Of a stretch of DNA of 64,000 bases, positions 51,923 through 59,453 are shown piece by piece. The notes below the pieces were generated by a model. That model saw only the letters and a program-made list of their open reading frames with translations, was not told the DNA's origin and did not search any database. Source of the DNA: Streptomyces justiciae (lineage in GTDB: Bacteria > Actinomycetota > Actinomycetes > Streptomycetales > Streptomycetaceae); NCBI RefSeq assembly GCF_015163075.1, contig NZ_JADDXU010000004.1, positions 62,001-126,000 of the forward strand, given 5' to 3'. Positions within the stretch are counted from its first letter, which is position 1; the number at the start of each line of letters is the position of its first letter. Both the position numbers and the translations under genes were made by a program.

Positions 51923-53653
51923 ATGACCGTCGCCCGAACCGGCCCGGCCTTCTCCCTCTCCGACATCCCGTTCAGCACCTACGGATCGTGGTTCGACGTC
52001 TCGCCCGTGGTGGCGGAGAAGACGTACGCCGACGACCTCCATCTCGTCTCGCACCAGAACGGCATGCACGCCGTCCTGCGCCTCGTCCCCTTCTCCGAGG
52101 GCGAGCGGGCGGAGACCGACCGGCAGGCGACACCGGGACTGCTCACCTGGACCGGGGAGGCCGGCCGCGTCGATCTCGCCTACGAGTCGCCGGACACCGT
52201 ACGGCTGCGGGGAAGCGGCCTGGACATCGGGGTGTTCGCCGCGGCGCAGGCCCTGACACCCTTCAGCGGCACGTACTTCTTCCACGACCCGGCGGCGGAC
52301 GCGCACGTGTTCACGTCGTACGAGACCGGACGCCGCTACCGCGTCACCCTGCTGTCCGGCACGATCGCCGCCACGCCCGGGGACCAGACCCTGGGCAGTG
52401 CCGACCGAGGCCTCACGGTGACCGCGGAGACGAGTGGTGGCTGGGAGATCGCGATCGAGGAACTCGACACCGCCCGCCCGCCGTACGCTTCCTCGGCCGC
52501 CTTCGACGAGGTCGTGGAGTCCGCGCGAGGTGCCTTCGCCGACTTCGTCGACGCCGTGGCTCCCTGGCGCTCGGCCGACACCCCGGCCGCCGAACTCGCC
52601 GCGTACGTCGTCTGGTCGGCCACCGTCCGCCCGGCAGGGCTGGTCACCCGGCCCGGTGTGCTGATGTCCAAGCACTGGATGGACAAGGTCTGGAGCTGGG
52701 ACCACTGCTTCAACGCCCTCGCCCTGGCGCCGGGCTGCCCCGAGCTGGGCCTCGACCAGTTCCAGCTGCCCTTCGACCACCAGGACGCCAGTGGCGCCCT
52801 GCCCGACTCGGTCACCCACTCCGAGGTGCTCCACAACTTCGTCAAGCCGCCCATCCACGGCTGGGCCTTCGGCCATCTGCGCCGCCGGTTGCCGACGCCG
52901 CCGAGCCGGGCGGAACTGGCCGAGGTGTACGGGCGGTTGGAGCGCTGGACCCACTTCTGGCTCACCGCCCGCCGCGCCCCCGGCGCCGAACTGCCCTACT
53001 ACCAGCACGGCAACGACAGCGGCTGGGACAACGCCACCACCTTCGACCCCGAGCGGGTGGTCGTCACCGCGGACCTGGCCGCCTTCATGATCCTCCAGAT
53101 GCACGAACTGGCGTCACTGGCAGGAGAGTTGGACAAGCAGGACGACGCACGCCGGTGGACCCGGGCGGCCGAGGAGATGCAGGCCACGCTCCTCGACCAG
53201 CTCTGGAACGGCGACCGCTTCGTCGCCCGGGGCGTCGCCACAGGGGACACCTGGAGCACCTCCAGCCTTCTCGACCTGATGCCCATCGTGCTGGGCGAGC
53301 ATCTGCCCGCCGAGGTCGGCAGCACGCTGGCCGACCACCTCAAGGCCCACCTCACGCCGTACGGCCTGGCCACCGAACTGACCACCTCCCCGCACTACCT
53401 CGCCGACGGCTACTGGCGCGGCCCCATCTGGGCTCCGGCCACCGTCCTCATCGAGGACGGCCTGCGCCGGGGCGGCCACCAGCGGCTCGCCGACGACATC
53501 AGCGCCCGCTTCCGGACCCTCTGCGAGACGCACGGCTTCGCCGAGAACTTCGACGCCGTCACCGGAACGGGCCTCCGCGACCGCGCCTACACCTGGACCG
53601 CCGCCAGTTATCTCCTGCTGGCCGAGGCGCACGCACACCGAGAAGGCCGCTGA
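51923..53653 (+). CDS. Cytoplasmic GH63/amylo-glucosidase-like (alpha/alpha)6 glycosidase
   Basis: The 576-residue enzyme has no signal peptide. After an N-terminal beta-rich domain, the (alpha/alpha)6 barrel shows WMDKVWSWDHCFNALAL (D260), GNDSGWDNATTFD (D368) and YWRGPIWAP, and a late Glu in ENFDAVTGTG, a pattern seen in GH63/GH37-like mannosyl- or glucosyl-glycerate and oligosaccharide hydrolases. It is last in the operon and should split the imported sugar. The linkage is probably alpha, in contrast to the GH39-like secreted enzyme, so the natural substrate may be mixed. Confidence 0.85.
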   Translation: MTVARTGPAFSLSDIPFSTYGSWFDVSPVVAEKTYADDLHLVSHQNGMHAVLRLVPFSEGERAETDRQATPGLLTWTGEAGRVDLAYESPDTVRLRGSGLDIGVFAAAQALTPFSGTYFFHDPAADAHVFTSYETGRRYRVTLLSGTIAATPGDQTLGSADRGLTVTAETSGGWEIAIEELDTARPPYASSAAFDEVVESARGAFADFVDAVAPWRSADTPAAELAAYVVWSATVRPAGLVTRPGVLMSKHWMDKVWSWDHCFNALALAPGCPELGLDQFQLPFDHQDASGALPDSVTHSEVLHNFVKPPIHGWAFGHLRRRLPTPPSRAELAEVYGRLERWTHFWLTARRAPGAELPYYQHGNDSGWDNATTFDPERVVVTADLAAFMILQMHELASLAGELDKQDDARRWTRAAEEMQATLLDQLWNGDRFVARGVATGDTWSTSSLLDLMPIVLGEHLPAEVGSTLADHLKAHLTPYGLATELTTSPHYLADGYWRGPIWAPATVLIEDGLRRGGHQRLADDISARFRTLCETHGFAENFDAVTGTGLRDRAYTWTAASYLLLAEAHAHREGR

Positions 53654-53726
53654 CGGGGGGGGGAGCGGGCGGCGCCCGGTCGGTCCCTGAGGGTGATCGG
53701 CCCTCGGGGACGCCCGGAAAAGAAGG

Positions 53727-53755
53727 TGTCCACCGCCGGGTGCCGTTGCTACGCT
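53727..53755 (+). promoter_or_regulatory. Promoter of the metG2 leader
   Basis: TGTCCA (53727-53732) and TACGCT (53750-53755) are exactly 17 bases apart. The start site would be near 53762, next to the leader ATG at 53763. Confidence 0.55.
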
Positions 53756-53762
53756 CATCGTC

Positions 53763-53816
53763 ATGATCACGCCTTCGACTCAGTACCGGATGATGCCCCC
53801 GCACTGGGGCTGCTGA
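53763..53816 (+). CDS. Leader peptide MITPSTQYRMMPPHWGC (metG2 attenuator)
   Basis: This 17-codon open frame has no Shine-Dalgarno and its ATG falls at the predicted transcription start, so leaderless translation is likely. Met codons 10 and 11 are adjacent, and a Trp codon follows at 15. It ends before a hairpin that precedes a methionyl-tRNA synthetase gene. I infer a ribosome-sensing leader for charged Met-tRNA. Confidence 0.55.
   Translation: MITPSTQYRMMPPHWGC
53795..53810 (+). promoter_or_regulatory. Attenuator hairpin A inside the leader frame
   Basis: GCCCC (53795-53799) pairs with GGGGC (53806-53810). The same GGGGC can instead pair with GCCCC at 53841-53845 of the terminator stem, giving an alternative antiterminator fold of about eight pairs including two or three G-U pairs. 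Confidence 0.45.
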
Positions 53817-53836
53817 GCACGGACGCGTACCGAATC

Positions 53837-53859
53837 CGAGGCCCCGGGAAGGGGCCTCG
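53837..53859 (+). terminator. Attenuator terminator hairpin before metG2
   Basis: CGAGGCCCC (53837-53845) and GGGGCCTCG (53851-53859) form a perfect 9-bp stem with a 5-base loop. It is 41 bases ahead of the synthetase ATG and lacks a U-run, as usual in Streptomyces. Confidence 0.6.
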
Positions 53860-53900
53860 ACGTGTGTGCGGACCAGGTCCCGGTACCGGCGGGAGGACCG

Positions 53901-55424
53901 ATGACCACACCACGCCACTACATCACCACGACCATCCCGTACGTCAACGCCCGCCCGCACCTGGGCTTCGCCCTGGAACTGGTCCAGGCGGACACCCTCG
54001 CCAGGCATCGCCGTCAACGCGGCGACGAGGTCCGCCTGTTGAGCGGCACGGACGACAACTCGCTGAAGAACGTGCTGGCCGCGGAGGCGGAGGGCGTGGA
54101 CGTGCAGACCCTGGTGGACCGCAACGCCGACGCGTTCGCCGCCCTGCGCGACCCGCTCGCCCTGTCCCTGGACGACTTCATCCGCACCAGCAGCGACCCT
54201 CGGCATCGTGCGGGGGTGGAACGCCTGTGGCGCCGGTGCGCGGAGGCCGGTGACCTCTACCGGAAGGCGTACGAGGGGCTGTACTGCGTCGGCTGCGAGC
54301 AGTTCTACACCCCGGACGAACTGCTCGACGGCCGATGCGCCGAACACGGCACCGCACCGCAGCGGGTCGCCGAGGAGAACTGGTTCTTCAGACTCTCCCG
54401 CCACACCGACCGGCTCCGCGAACTGATCACCAGCGGCGCGCTCCGCATCGAGCCCGCCGCCCGCCGCAACGAGGTCCTCGCCCTCATCGACGGCGGACTG
54501 CACGACTTCTCCGTCTCCCGCTCCCACACCCGCGCCCGCGGCTGGGGCATCCCCGTGCCCGACGACCCCGACCAGGTCGTCTACGTGTGGTGGGACGCCC
54601 TCGGCAACTACGTCACCAGCCTCGGCTACGGCACCGACGACCCCGCCTACGAGCGGTGGTGGGCCGCCGGCGACCGCCGCGTCCATCTCGTCGGCAAAGG
54701 CGTCGTACGCTTCCACGCCGTGTACTGGCCGGCCATGCTGCTGTCGGCGGGCCTGCCGCTGCCGACCGACATCCTCGTCCACGACTACCTGACCGTCGGC
54801 GGGCAGAAGATCAGCAAGTCCGGGAACGGGACCACCGTGGACCCCGTCGCCCTGACCGCCGCGTACGGCACGGACGCGGTGCGGTGGTGGCTGCTGCGGG
54901 ACGTCCCCCGGGTCGGGGACGCCGACTTCACCGTCGAGCGGCTGCTCGCCCGCGCCGACGCCGACTTCGCCGGGGGACTGGGCAACCTGGTCCACCGGAT
55001 CGTGACGATGGTCCACCGGTACCGCGCGGGGACCGTACCGGCGCTCGGCGCCGACCGGTTCGCGGTGACGCCGCTGCTCGACGTGTGCCGGGCGGCGCCC
55101 GGGCGGATCGACGTGGCACTCGGCGACTTCGACTTCCGGCGGGCCGTCGACGCCGCCTGGGACATCGTGGAAGAGGCCAACCGCTGCATCGACGCCACCC
55201 GCCCCTGGGAACTGGCCCGGGCCGAGCGCCAAGGCAACGCCGACGCGGCCGAACGCCTCGACGCGGTCCTCGCCGCGCTGGTCACGGCATGCCGGGTGCT
55301 GGGCGAGGAACTACGGCCCTTCGTCCCGGGCGCGGCGGAGCCCATCGTCCGTCAGGTGACCCCGGTCGGCCGCGCTCTCCCGGAGGCGGCACCGCTCTTC
55401 GGCCGCCTCCAGGAACAGCACTGA
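53901..55424 (+). CDS. Methionyl-tRNA synthetase, second copy type
   Basis: The 507-residue class I synthetase has H20-L-G-F (HIGH box with Phe at the last position), KISKS at 303-307, and the VWWDALGNYVTSLG strand. A partial zinc knuckle has C129, C132 and C146, then AEH. The last part is the helical anticodon domain, with no C-terminal dimerisation module. Streptomyces usually have a housekeeping metG elsewhere, so this is probably a paralogue. A leader peptide and hairpins precede it. The ATG at 53901 follows GGGAGGA. Confidence 0.9.
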   Translation: MTTPRHYITTTIPYVNARPHLGFALELVQADTLARHRRQRGDEVRLLSGTDDNSLKNVLAAEAEGVDVQTLVDRNADAFAALRDPLALSLDDFIRTSSDPRHRAGVERLWRRCAEAGDLYRKAYEGLYCVGCEQFYTPDELLDGRCAEHGTAPQRVAEENWFFRLSRHTDRLRELITSGALRIEPAARRNEVLALIDGGLHDFSVSRSHTRARGWGIPVPDDPDQVVYVWWDALGNYVTSLGYGTDDPAYERWWAAGDRRVHLVGKGVVRFHAVYWPAMLLSAGLPLPTDILVHDYLTVGGQKISKSGNGTTVDPVALTAAYGTDAVRWWLLRDVPRVGDADFTVERLLARADADFAGGLGNLVHRIVTMVHRYRAGTVPALGADRFAVTPLLDVCRAAPGRIDVALGDFDFRRAVDAAWDIVEEANRCIDATRPWELARAERQGNADAAERLDAVLAALVTACRVLGEELRPFVPGAAEPIVRQVTPVGRALPEAAPLFGRLQEQH

Positions 55425-55426
55425 CG

Positions 55427-56677
55427 TCACCAGCGGGGCAGCTTCAACTCGTACGTCGGGTCGAAGCGCCGCATGTATCCGGTGTCGTCGCGGGTGCGGA
55501 CACCGGAGTCGAGGTACAGGCGGTGCAGCCGGTCCAGGGCGTCGAGGTCCAGCTCGACGCCCAGTCCGGGCCCCGTGGGCACCTTCACCTCGCCGTCCCG
55601 CAGTTCAAGGATGCCGGGGCGGACGACGTCGTCGGCGGAGTTCCACGGGTAGTGCGTGTCGCAGGAGTGGTCCAAGTTGGGGATGGCCGCGGCGACATGG
55701 GTCATCGCGGCCAGGCTGATGCCCAGATGGGAGTTGGAGTGCATGGACAGGGCGATGCCGAACGCCTCGCAGACGGCCGCCAGTTCGCGGGTGCGGCGCA
55801 GGCCGCCCCAGTAGTGGTGGTCGGTGAGCAGGACCTGGATCGCGTTCTGCTCGATCGCCGGCTTCAGATGCTCCCAGGCGATCACGCACATGTTGGTCGC
55901 CAGCGGGAGCGGGGAGTCCGCCGCCACCGCGGCCATGCCCTCGATGCCCTTGGCCGGGTCCTCCAAGTACTCCAGCACGCCGTCCAGTTCACGGGCGACG
56001 TACTTCGAGGTCTCGACCGTCCAGGCCGTGTTGGGGTCCAGGCGTAGGGGGTGGCCGGGGAACGCCTTAGCCAGGGCCTTGATGGCGGCGATCTCCTCGT
56101 CGGGCGGGAAGACACCGCCCTTGAGCTTGAACGAGCGGAAGCCGTACCGCTGTTGCATCAGCCGGGCCTGCTGGACGATCCCGGCCGGGTCCAGAGCCTC
56201 GCCCCAGTCGTCGCCGATCGCGACCCGGCCGTCGAGGGCCGGGTGCTCGGCCCACTTGTAGAAGAGGTACGCCGCGAACGGCACCGCGTCCCGGACGGCT
56301 CCGCCCAGCAGGTCGCTGACCGGGCGGCCGAGCAGCTTGCCCTGTGCGTCCAGGCAGGCCACCTCCACCGCCGAGGTGGTCCAGCCCCGCTCGTGGGAGC
56401 TCGGCACGGTGGGGAGCAGGTCCGCGTCGATCGCCGCCGCGACGGCCGTCGTGTCGAAGACGTCCATGCCCGGGACGACCTTCGCGGCGGCCTGAAGTCG
56501 TTCCAGGCGGGCGGTGCCGCCCGGGGACTCGCCGAGGCCCACCGTGCCGTCTTCCAGGACGAGTTGGAGGATGATCCGCAGCGCGAGGGGCTCGTGGACA
56601 CCGTTGGAGTTGAGCAGCGGCGGGTCGCGGAAGGCGATCGGGGTGACGATCAGTTCCCTGATCCGGGTGGGGTTCAT
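55427..56677 (-). CDS. Glucarate dehydratase (enolase superfamily)
   Basis: The 416-residue protein belongs to the glucarate dehydratase branch of the mandelate racemase subgroup. The KxK motif is FKLKGG, metal-binding Asp/Glu residues include those of RLDPNTAW and EYLEDP, and catalytic His lies in MHSNSHLGIS. It converts D-glucarate to 5-dehydro-4-deoxyglucarate, the substrate of the adjacent KdgD. It is the last gene of a five-gene operon; its ATG overlaps the kdgD-type stop. Confidence 0.93.
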   Translation of the reverse strand: MNPTRIRELIVTPIAFRDPPLLNSNGVHEPLALRIILQLVLEDGTVGLGESPGGTARLERLQAAAKVVPGMDVFDTTAVAAAIDADLLPTVPSSHERGWTTSAVEVACLDAQGKLLGRPVSDLLGGAVRDAVPFAAYLFYKWAEHPALDGRVAIGDDWGEALDPAGIVQQARLMQQRYGFRSFKLKGGVFPPDEEIAAIKALAKAFPGHPLRLDPNTAWTVETSKYVARELDGVLEYLEDPAKGIEGMAAVAADSPLPLATNMCVIAWEHLKPAIEQNAIQVLLTDHHYWGGLRRTRELAAVCEAFGIALSMHSNSHLGISLAAMTHVAAAIPNLDHSCDTHYPWNSADDVVRPGILELRDGEVKVPTGPGLGVELDLDALDRLHRLYLDSGVRTRDDTGYMRRFDPTYELKLPRW

Positions 56678-57582
56678 GAGCGGACCAACTCCAGGCCGTG
56701 GTCGATGAGTTTCGAGAGACGGGCGACGTGCTCGGGGGTGGGGTCGACGAGCGGGGCCCGTACGCCGCCGACGTCCAGGCCGCGCAGCGTGACACCGGCC
56801 TTGACCAGCGCCACGGCGTATCCGGGTACCTCGTCGCGGAGTTCGACGAGCGGGGCGTAGAACTCGTCGAGGAGGGTGGTGACCAGGGTGTCGTCCCCGT
56901 CGGCGAGCGCGCCGTGGAATGCCAGGGCGATCTCGGGGGCGAACGCGAACACCGCCGACGAGTACAGGTCGACGCCGATGCCCTGGTAGGCGGGCGCGGT
57001 CATCTCCGCCGTGGGCAGGCCGTTGAAGAACCGGAAGTCCGCGCCGTCCGGCAGGGCACGGACCGCCCGGACGATGCGGTGCATCCGCTCGATGTCACCG
57101 AGGCCGTCCTTGAGGCCGACGACCTTCGGGAGGGACGCGATCTCGGCGGCCGTCTCCTCCGTCAGACGGGCGGTGCCGCGCTGGTAGAAGATCACCGGCA
57201 GTTCGGTGGCGGCGGTGACCTCCTCGACGTACCGCACCAGGCCCTGCTGAGGTGCTGTGACCAGGTAGGGCGGCAGCAGCAGGATGCCGTCGGCGCCCGC
57301 GCGGGCCACGCGTTCGGCCTGGTCGCGGGCGACCGGCGGCGGGCCGCCCGCCGCGGCCAGGACGGGCACCCGGCCCGCGGTCACCTCGACCGCGACTCTT
57401 GTCGCCCGCTCCAGCTCGTCGGACGTCAGCGCGTGGAACTCGCCGGTGCCGCAGGCGACGAACACGCCGCCCGCGCCCGCCGAGACACCCGCCTCGATGT
57501 GCCGGCCGAGCCGTTCCTCGTCCAGTGAACCGTCCGCGGCGAACGGGGTCACCGGGAAGAACAGCACTCCTTGGAACTTCAT
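56674..57582 (-). CDS. 5-dehydro-4-deoxyglucarate dehydratase
   Basis: The 302-residue dihydrodipicolinate synthase-like aldolase/dehydratase has Schiff-base Lys158 (VVGLKDG), Tyr133 (IFYQRG) and the CGTGEF phosphate-like loop (44-49). It converts 5-dehydro-4-deoxyglucarate to 2,5-dioxopentanoate with loss of CO2 and water. The following dehydrogenase to 2-oxoglutarate is not in this operon. It overlaps the glucarate dehydratase gene by four bases. Confidence 0.93.
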   Translation of the reverse strand: MKFQGVLFFPVTPFAADGSLDEERLGRHIEAGVSAGAGGVFVACGTGEFHALTSDELERATRVAVEVTAGRVPVLAAAGGPPPVARDQAERVARAGADGILLLPPYLVTAPQQGLVRYVEEVTAATELPVIFYQRGTARLTEETAAEIASLPKVVGLKDGLGDIERMHRIVRAVRALPDGADFRFFNGLPTAEMTAPAYQGIGVDLYSSAVFAFAPEIALAFHGALADGDDTLVTTLLDEFYAPLVELRDEVPGYAVALVKAGVTLRGLDVGGVRAPLVDPTPEHVARLSKLIDHGLELVRS

Positions 57583-57606
57583 GTCTCCCTCGTAACTACG
57601 GTGTGC

Positions 57607-58551
57607 TCAGCCCTTGGTGGCCCCGGCGGCGATGCCGGTGACCAGCGAGCGCTGGAGGAGCAGATAGACGATCAGGCTGGGGATCAGGGCGATGACCGCA
57701 CCGGCCAGCACCACCCCGGAGCCGACCTCGGGGTCGGTGCGCAGGATGGACAGGGCGACGGTGACCGTGTAGTCGGTGGGGTCCTTGGCGGCGATCAGCG
57801 GCAGCAGGTACTGGTCCCAGATCATGATGAAGCCGAGCACGCCGGCCACGCCGAGCGCGGGCTTGCACAGGGGCAGGACGACCTGCCACAGCATGCGCAG
57901 CTCGCCCACGCCGTCGAGACGGGCCGCCTCTTCGATCTCGGTGGGGATGTCCCGCATGAACTCGGTCAGCATCATCACCGAGAAACCCCAGGCGCCCAGC
58001 GGCAGGATGACGCCCCACACCGTGCCCTTGAGATCCAGGTGGACGACCGGGACGTCACCGAGGACCAGGGACAGCGGGATGGCGATGACCTCCTCGGGGA
58101 GCATCAGCGTCATCATGAACAGCATCATGATCAGCGCCCGGCCGCGGAACCGGTGCCGGGCCAGCGCGTACGCGGCCAGCGTGCAGACCACGAGCTGGAG
58201 CAGCAGACCGCCGCCGGCTATGACGAGCGAGTTGCCGAGGTAGTCCCAGATGCCGCGCTCGCCCGCCACCTTGAAGTTCGTGAGCGTGCTGTCGTGCGGC
58301 AGGAACGACAGCGAGGAGCCGCTGGGGTTCGCGGTGAAGGCGCCCGAGAAGATCGTCAGGAAGGGCGCGGCGAAGATGCCGAGGGCGAGCAGACAGAGCA
58401 GGACGCGCAGGGCCCAGGCGAACCCGGGCCGGTCGCTCCAGCCAAGGGCGGTGTCGAAGCGGGCCGGGGTGGTCCGCTGTCGTCCGGTGCTCCGTCCGGC
58501 CGGGGTGTCAGGGGCCGCCGGCCGGGCGGAGTCGATGACGGGGGCGCTCAT
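57607..58551 (-). CDS. ABC transporter permease, MalG type (glucarate operon)
   Basis: The 314-residue permease has a long Pro/Ala-rich cytoplasmic N-terminus, then six transmembrane segments and the EAA loop EEAARLDGVGELRMLWQVVLPL. It ends 24 bases before the kdgD-type gene and overlaps the upstream permease (ATGA). With that protein it should import D-glucarate or a glucarate-yielding sugar acid. Confidence 0.92.
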   Translation of the reverse strand: MSAPVIDSARPAAPDTPAGRSTGRQRTTPARFDTALGWSDRPGFAWALRVLLCLLALGIFAAPFLTIFSGAFTANPSGSSLSFLPHDSTLTNFKVAGERGIWDYLGNSLVIAGGGLLLQLVVCTLAAYALARHRFRGRALIMMLFMMTLMLPEEVIAIPLSLVLGDVPVVHLDLKGTVWGVILPLGAWGFSVMMLTEFMRDIPTEIEEAARLDGVGELRMLWQVVLPLCKPALGVAGVLGFIMIWDQYLLPLIAAKDPTDYTVTVALSILRTDPEVGSGVVLAGAVIALIPSLIVYLLLQRSLVTGIAAGATKG

Positions 58552-59453
58552 CGCGCTTCTCCCCTCTTGCGGAGGTGGTTGATGGTGACGGTGAGCAGCA
58601 GCGTCACGCAGAGCAGCACGACGGAGGCCGCGGAGGCGCCGCCGATGTCGTTGCGGGTGAAGCCCAGGGTGTAGGCGCGGGTCATCCAGACGTCCGTCGA
58701 CCCGGCGGGGCCGCCGCCGGTGAGGACGTAGACCTCGGTGAAGACGCGCAGCCCGCGGATCGTGGCAAGGGTCAGGACGATCATCAGTGCCGGGCGGATC
58801 GCCGGCAGCGTGACGTACCGCAGGCGCTGCCACAGCGAGACGCCGTCCATCGCGGCGGCCTCGTACAGCGAGCGGTCCACGCCCGCGAGTCCGGCGAGGA
58901 TGATCACCATGTTGTACGGGGCCCAGATCCAGATGCCCATGGCCATCGTCGACCAGAGTGCGAGATTCGGGTTGTCGAGGAACTGGACCGGGCCGAGTCC
59001 GAGCAGGTGCAGGCCGCTGTTGAGGAGGCCGTCGGAGGTCGGGTAGTACATCAGCCGCCACAGCTCGCCGACCACCGCGGTCGCGGTGACGGCCGGCAGG
59101 AAGACCGCGGTGCGGAGGAGCTTCAGGGAGCGGGCCTGGCCCTCCAGCAGCAGGGCGAGCACGAAGCCGAGCAGGATCGCGCCGACCGACTGGCCGATGC
59201 CCAGGACCAGGGTGTGGCCGATGGCGTCCTGGAAGCGGTGGTCGGTCAGGACCCGGGTGTAGTTGTCCAGGCCGATCCACTTGTCGCCGAGGAAGGGCCG
59301 TACGTCGAAGAAGCTGAGCCAGACGCCCTTGGCCATCGGCCAGAACTTGAAGACGAGGGCGAGCAGCAGTCCGGGGGCCAGGAACAGCCACGGGACCACG
59401 GCCCGCCTGGTCAAGGCCCTGCGTGCCGCGGGCGGGGTCACGGTAGCGGTCAT
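58548..59453 (-). CDS. ABC transporter permease, MalF type (glucarate operon)
   Basis: The 301-residue permease has six transmembrane segments and the EAA loop EAAAMDGVSLWQRLRYVTLPAI. It overlaps the binding-protein gene upstream and the MalG-type gene downstream by four bases each, which indicates tight co-translation. No ATPase is encoded in the operon. Confidence 0.92.
   Translation of the reverse strand: MTATVTPPAARRALTRRAVVPWLFLAPGLLLALVFKFWPMAKGVWLSFFDVRPFLGDKWIGLDNYTRVLTDHRFQDAIGHTLVLGIGQSVGAILLGFVLALLLEGQARSLKLLRTAVFLPAVTATAVVGELWRLMYYPTSDGLLNSGLHLLGLGPVQFLDNPNLALWSTMAMGIWIWAPYNMVIILAGLAGVDRSLYEAAAMDGVSLWQRLRYVTLPAIRPALMIVLTLATIRGLRVFTEVYVLTGGGPAGSTDVWMTRAYTLGFTRNDIGGASAASVVLLCVTLLLTVTINHLRKRGEAR

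Noticed and set aside
53654..53680. G-rich run after the GH63-like gene as a quadruplex regulator
   Set aside because: Only a single G10 run is present without regularly spaced partner runs, so it is not supported.
53654..53900. T-box riboswitch upstream of the metG2 gene
   Set aside because: I saw no T-box consensus (UGGN bulge or AGGGUGGNACCGCG-like) and the region is too short; the leader peptide with MM codons explains it better.
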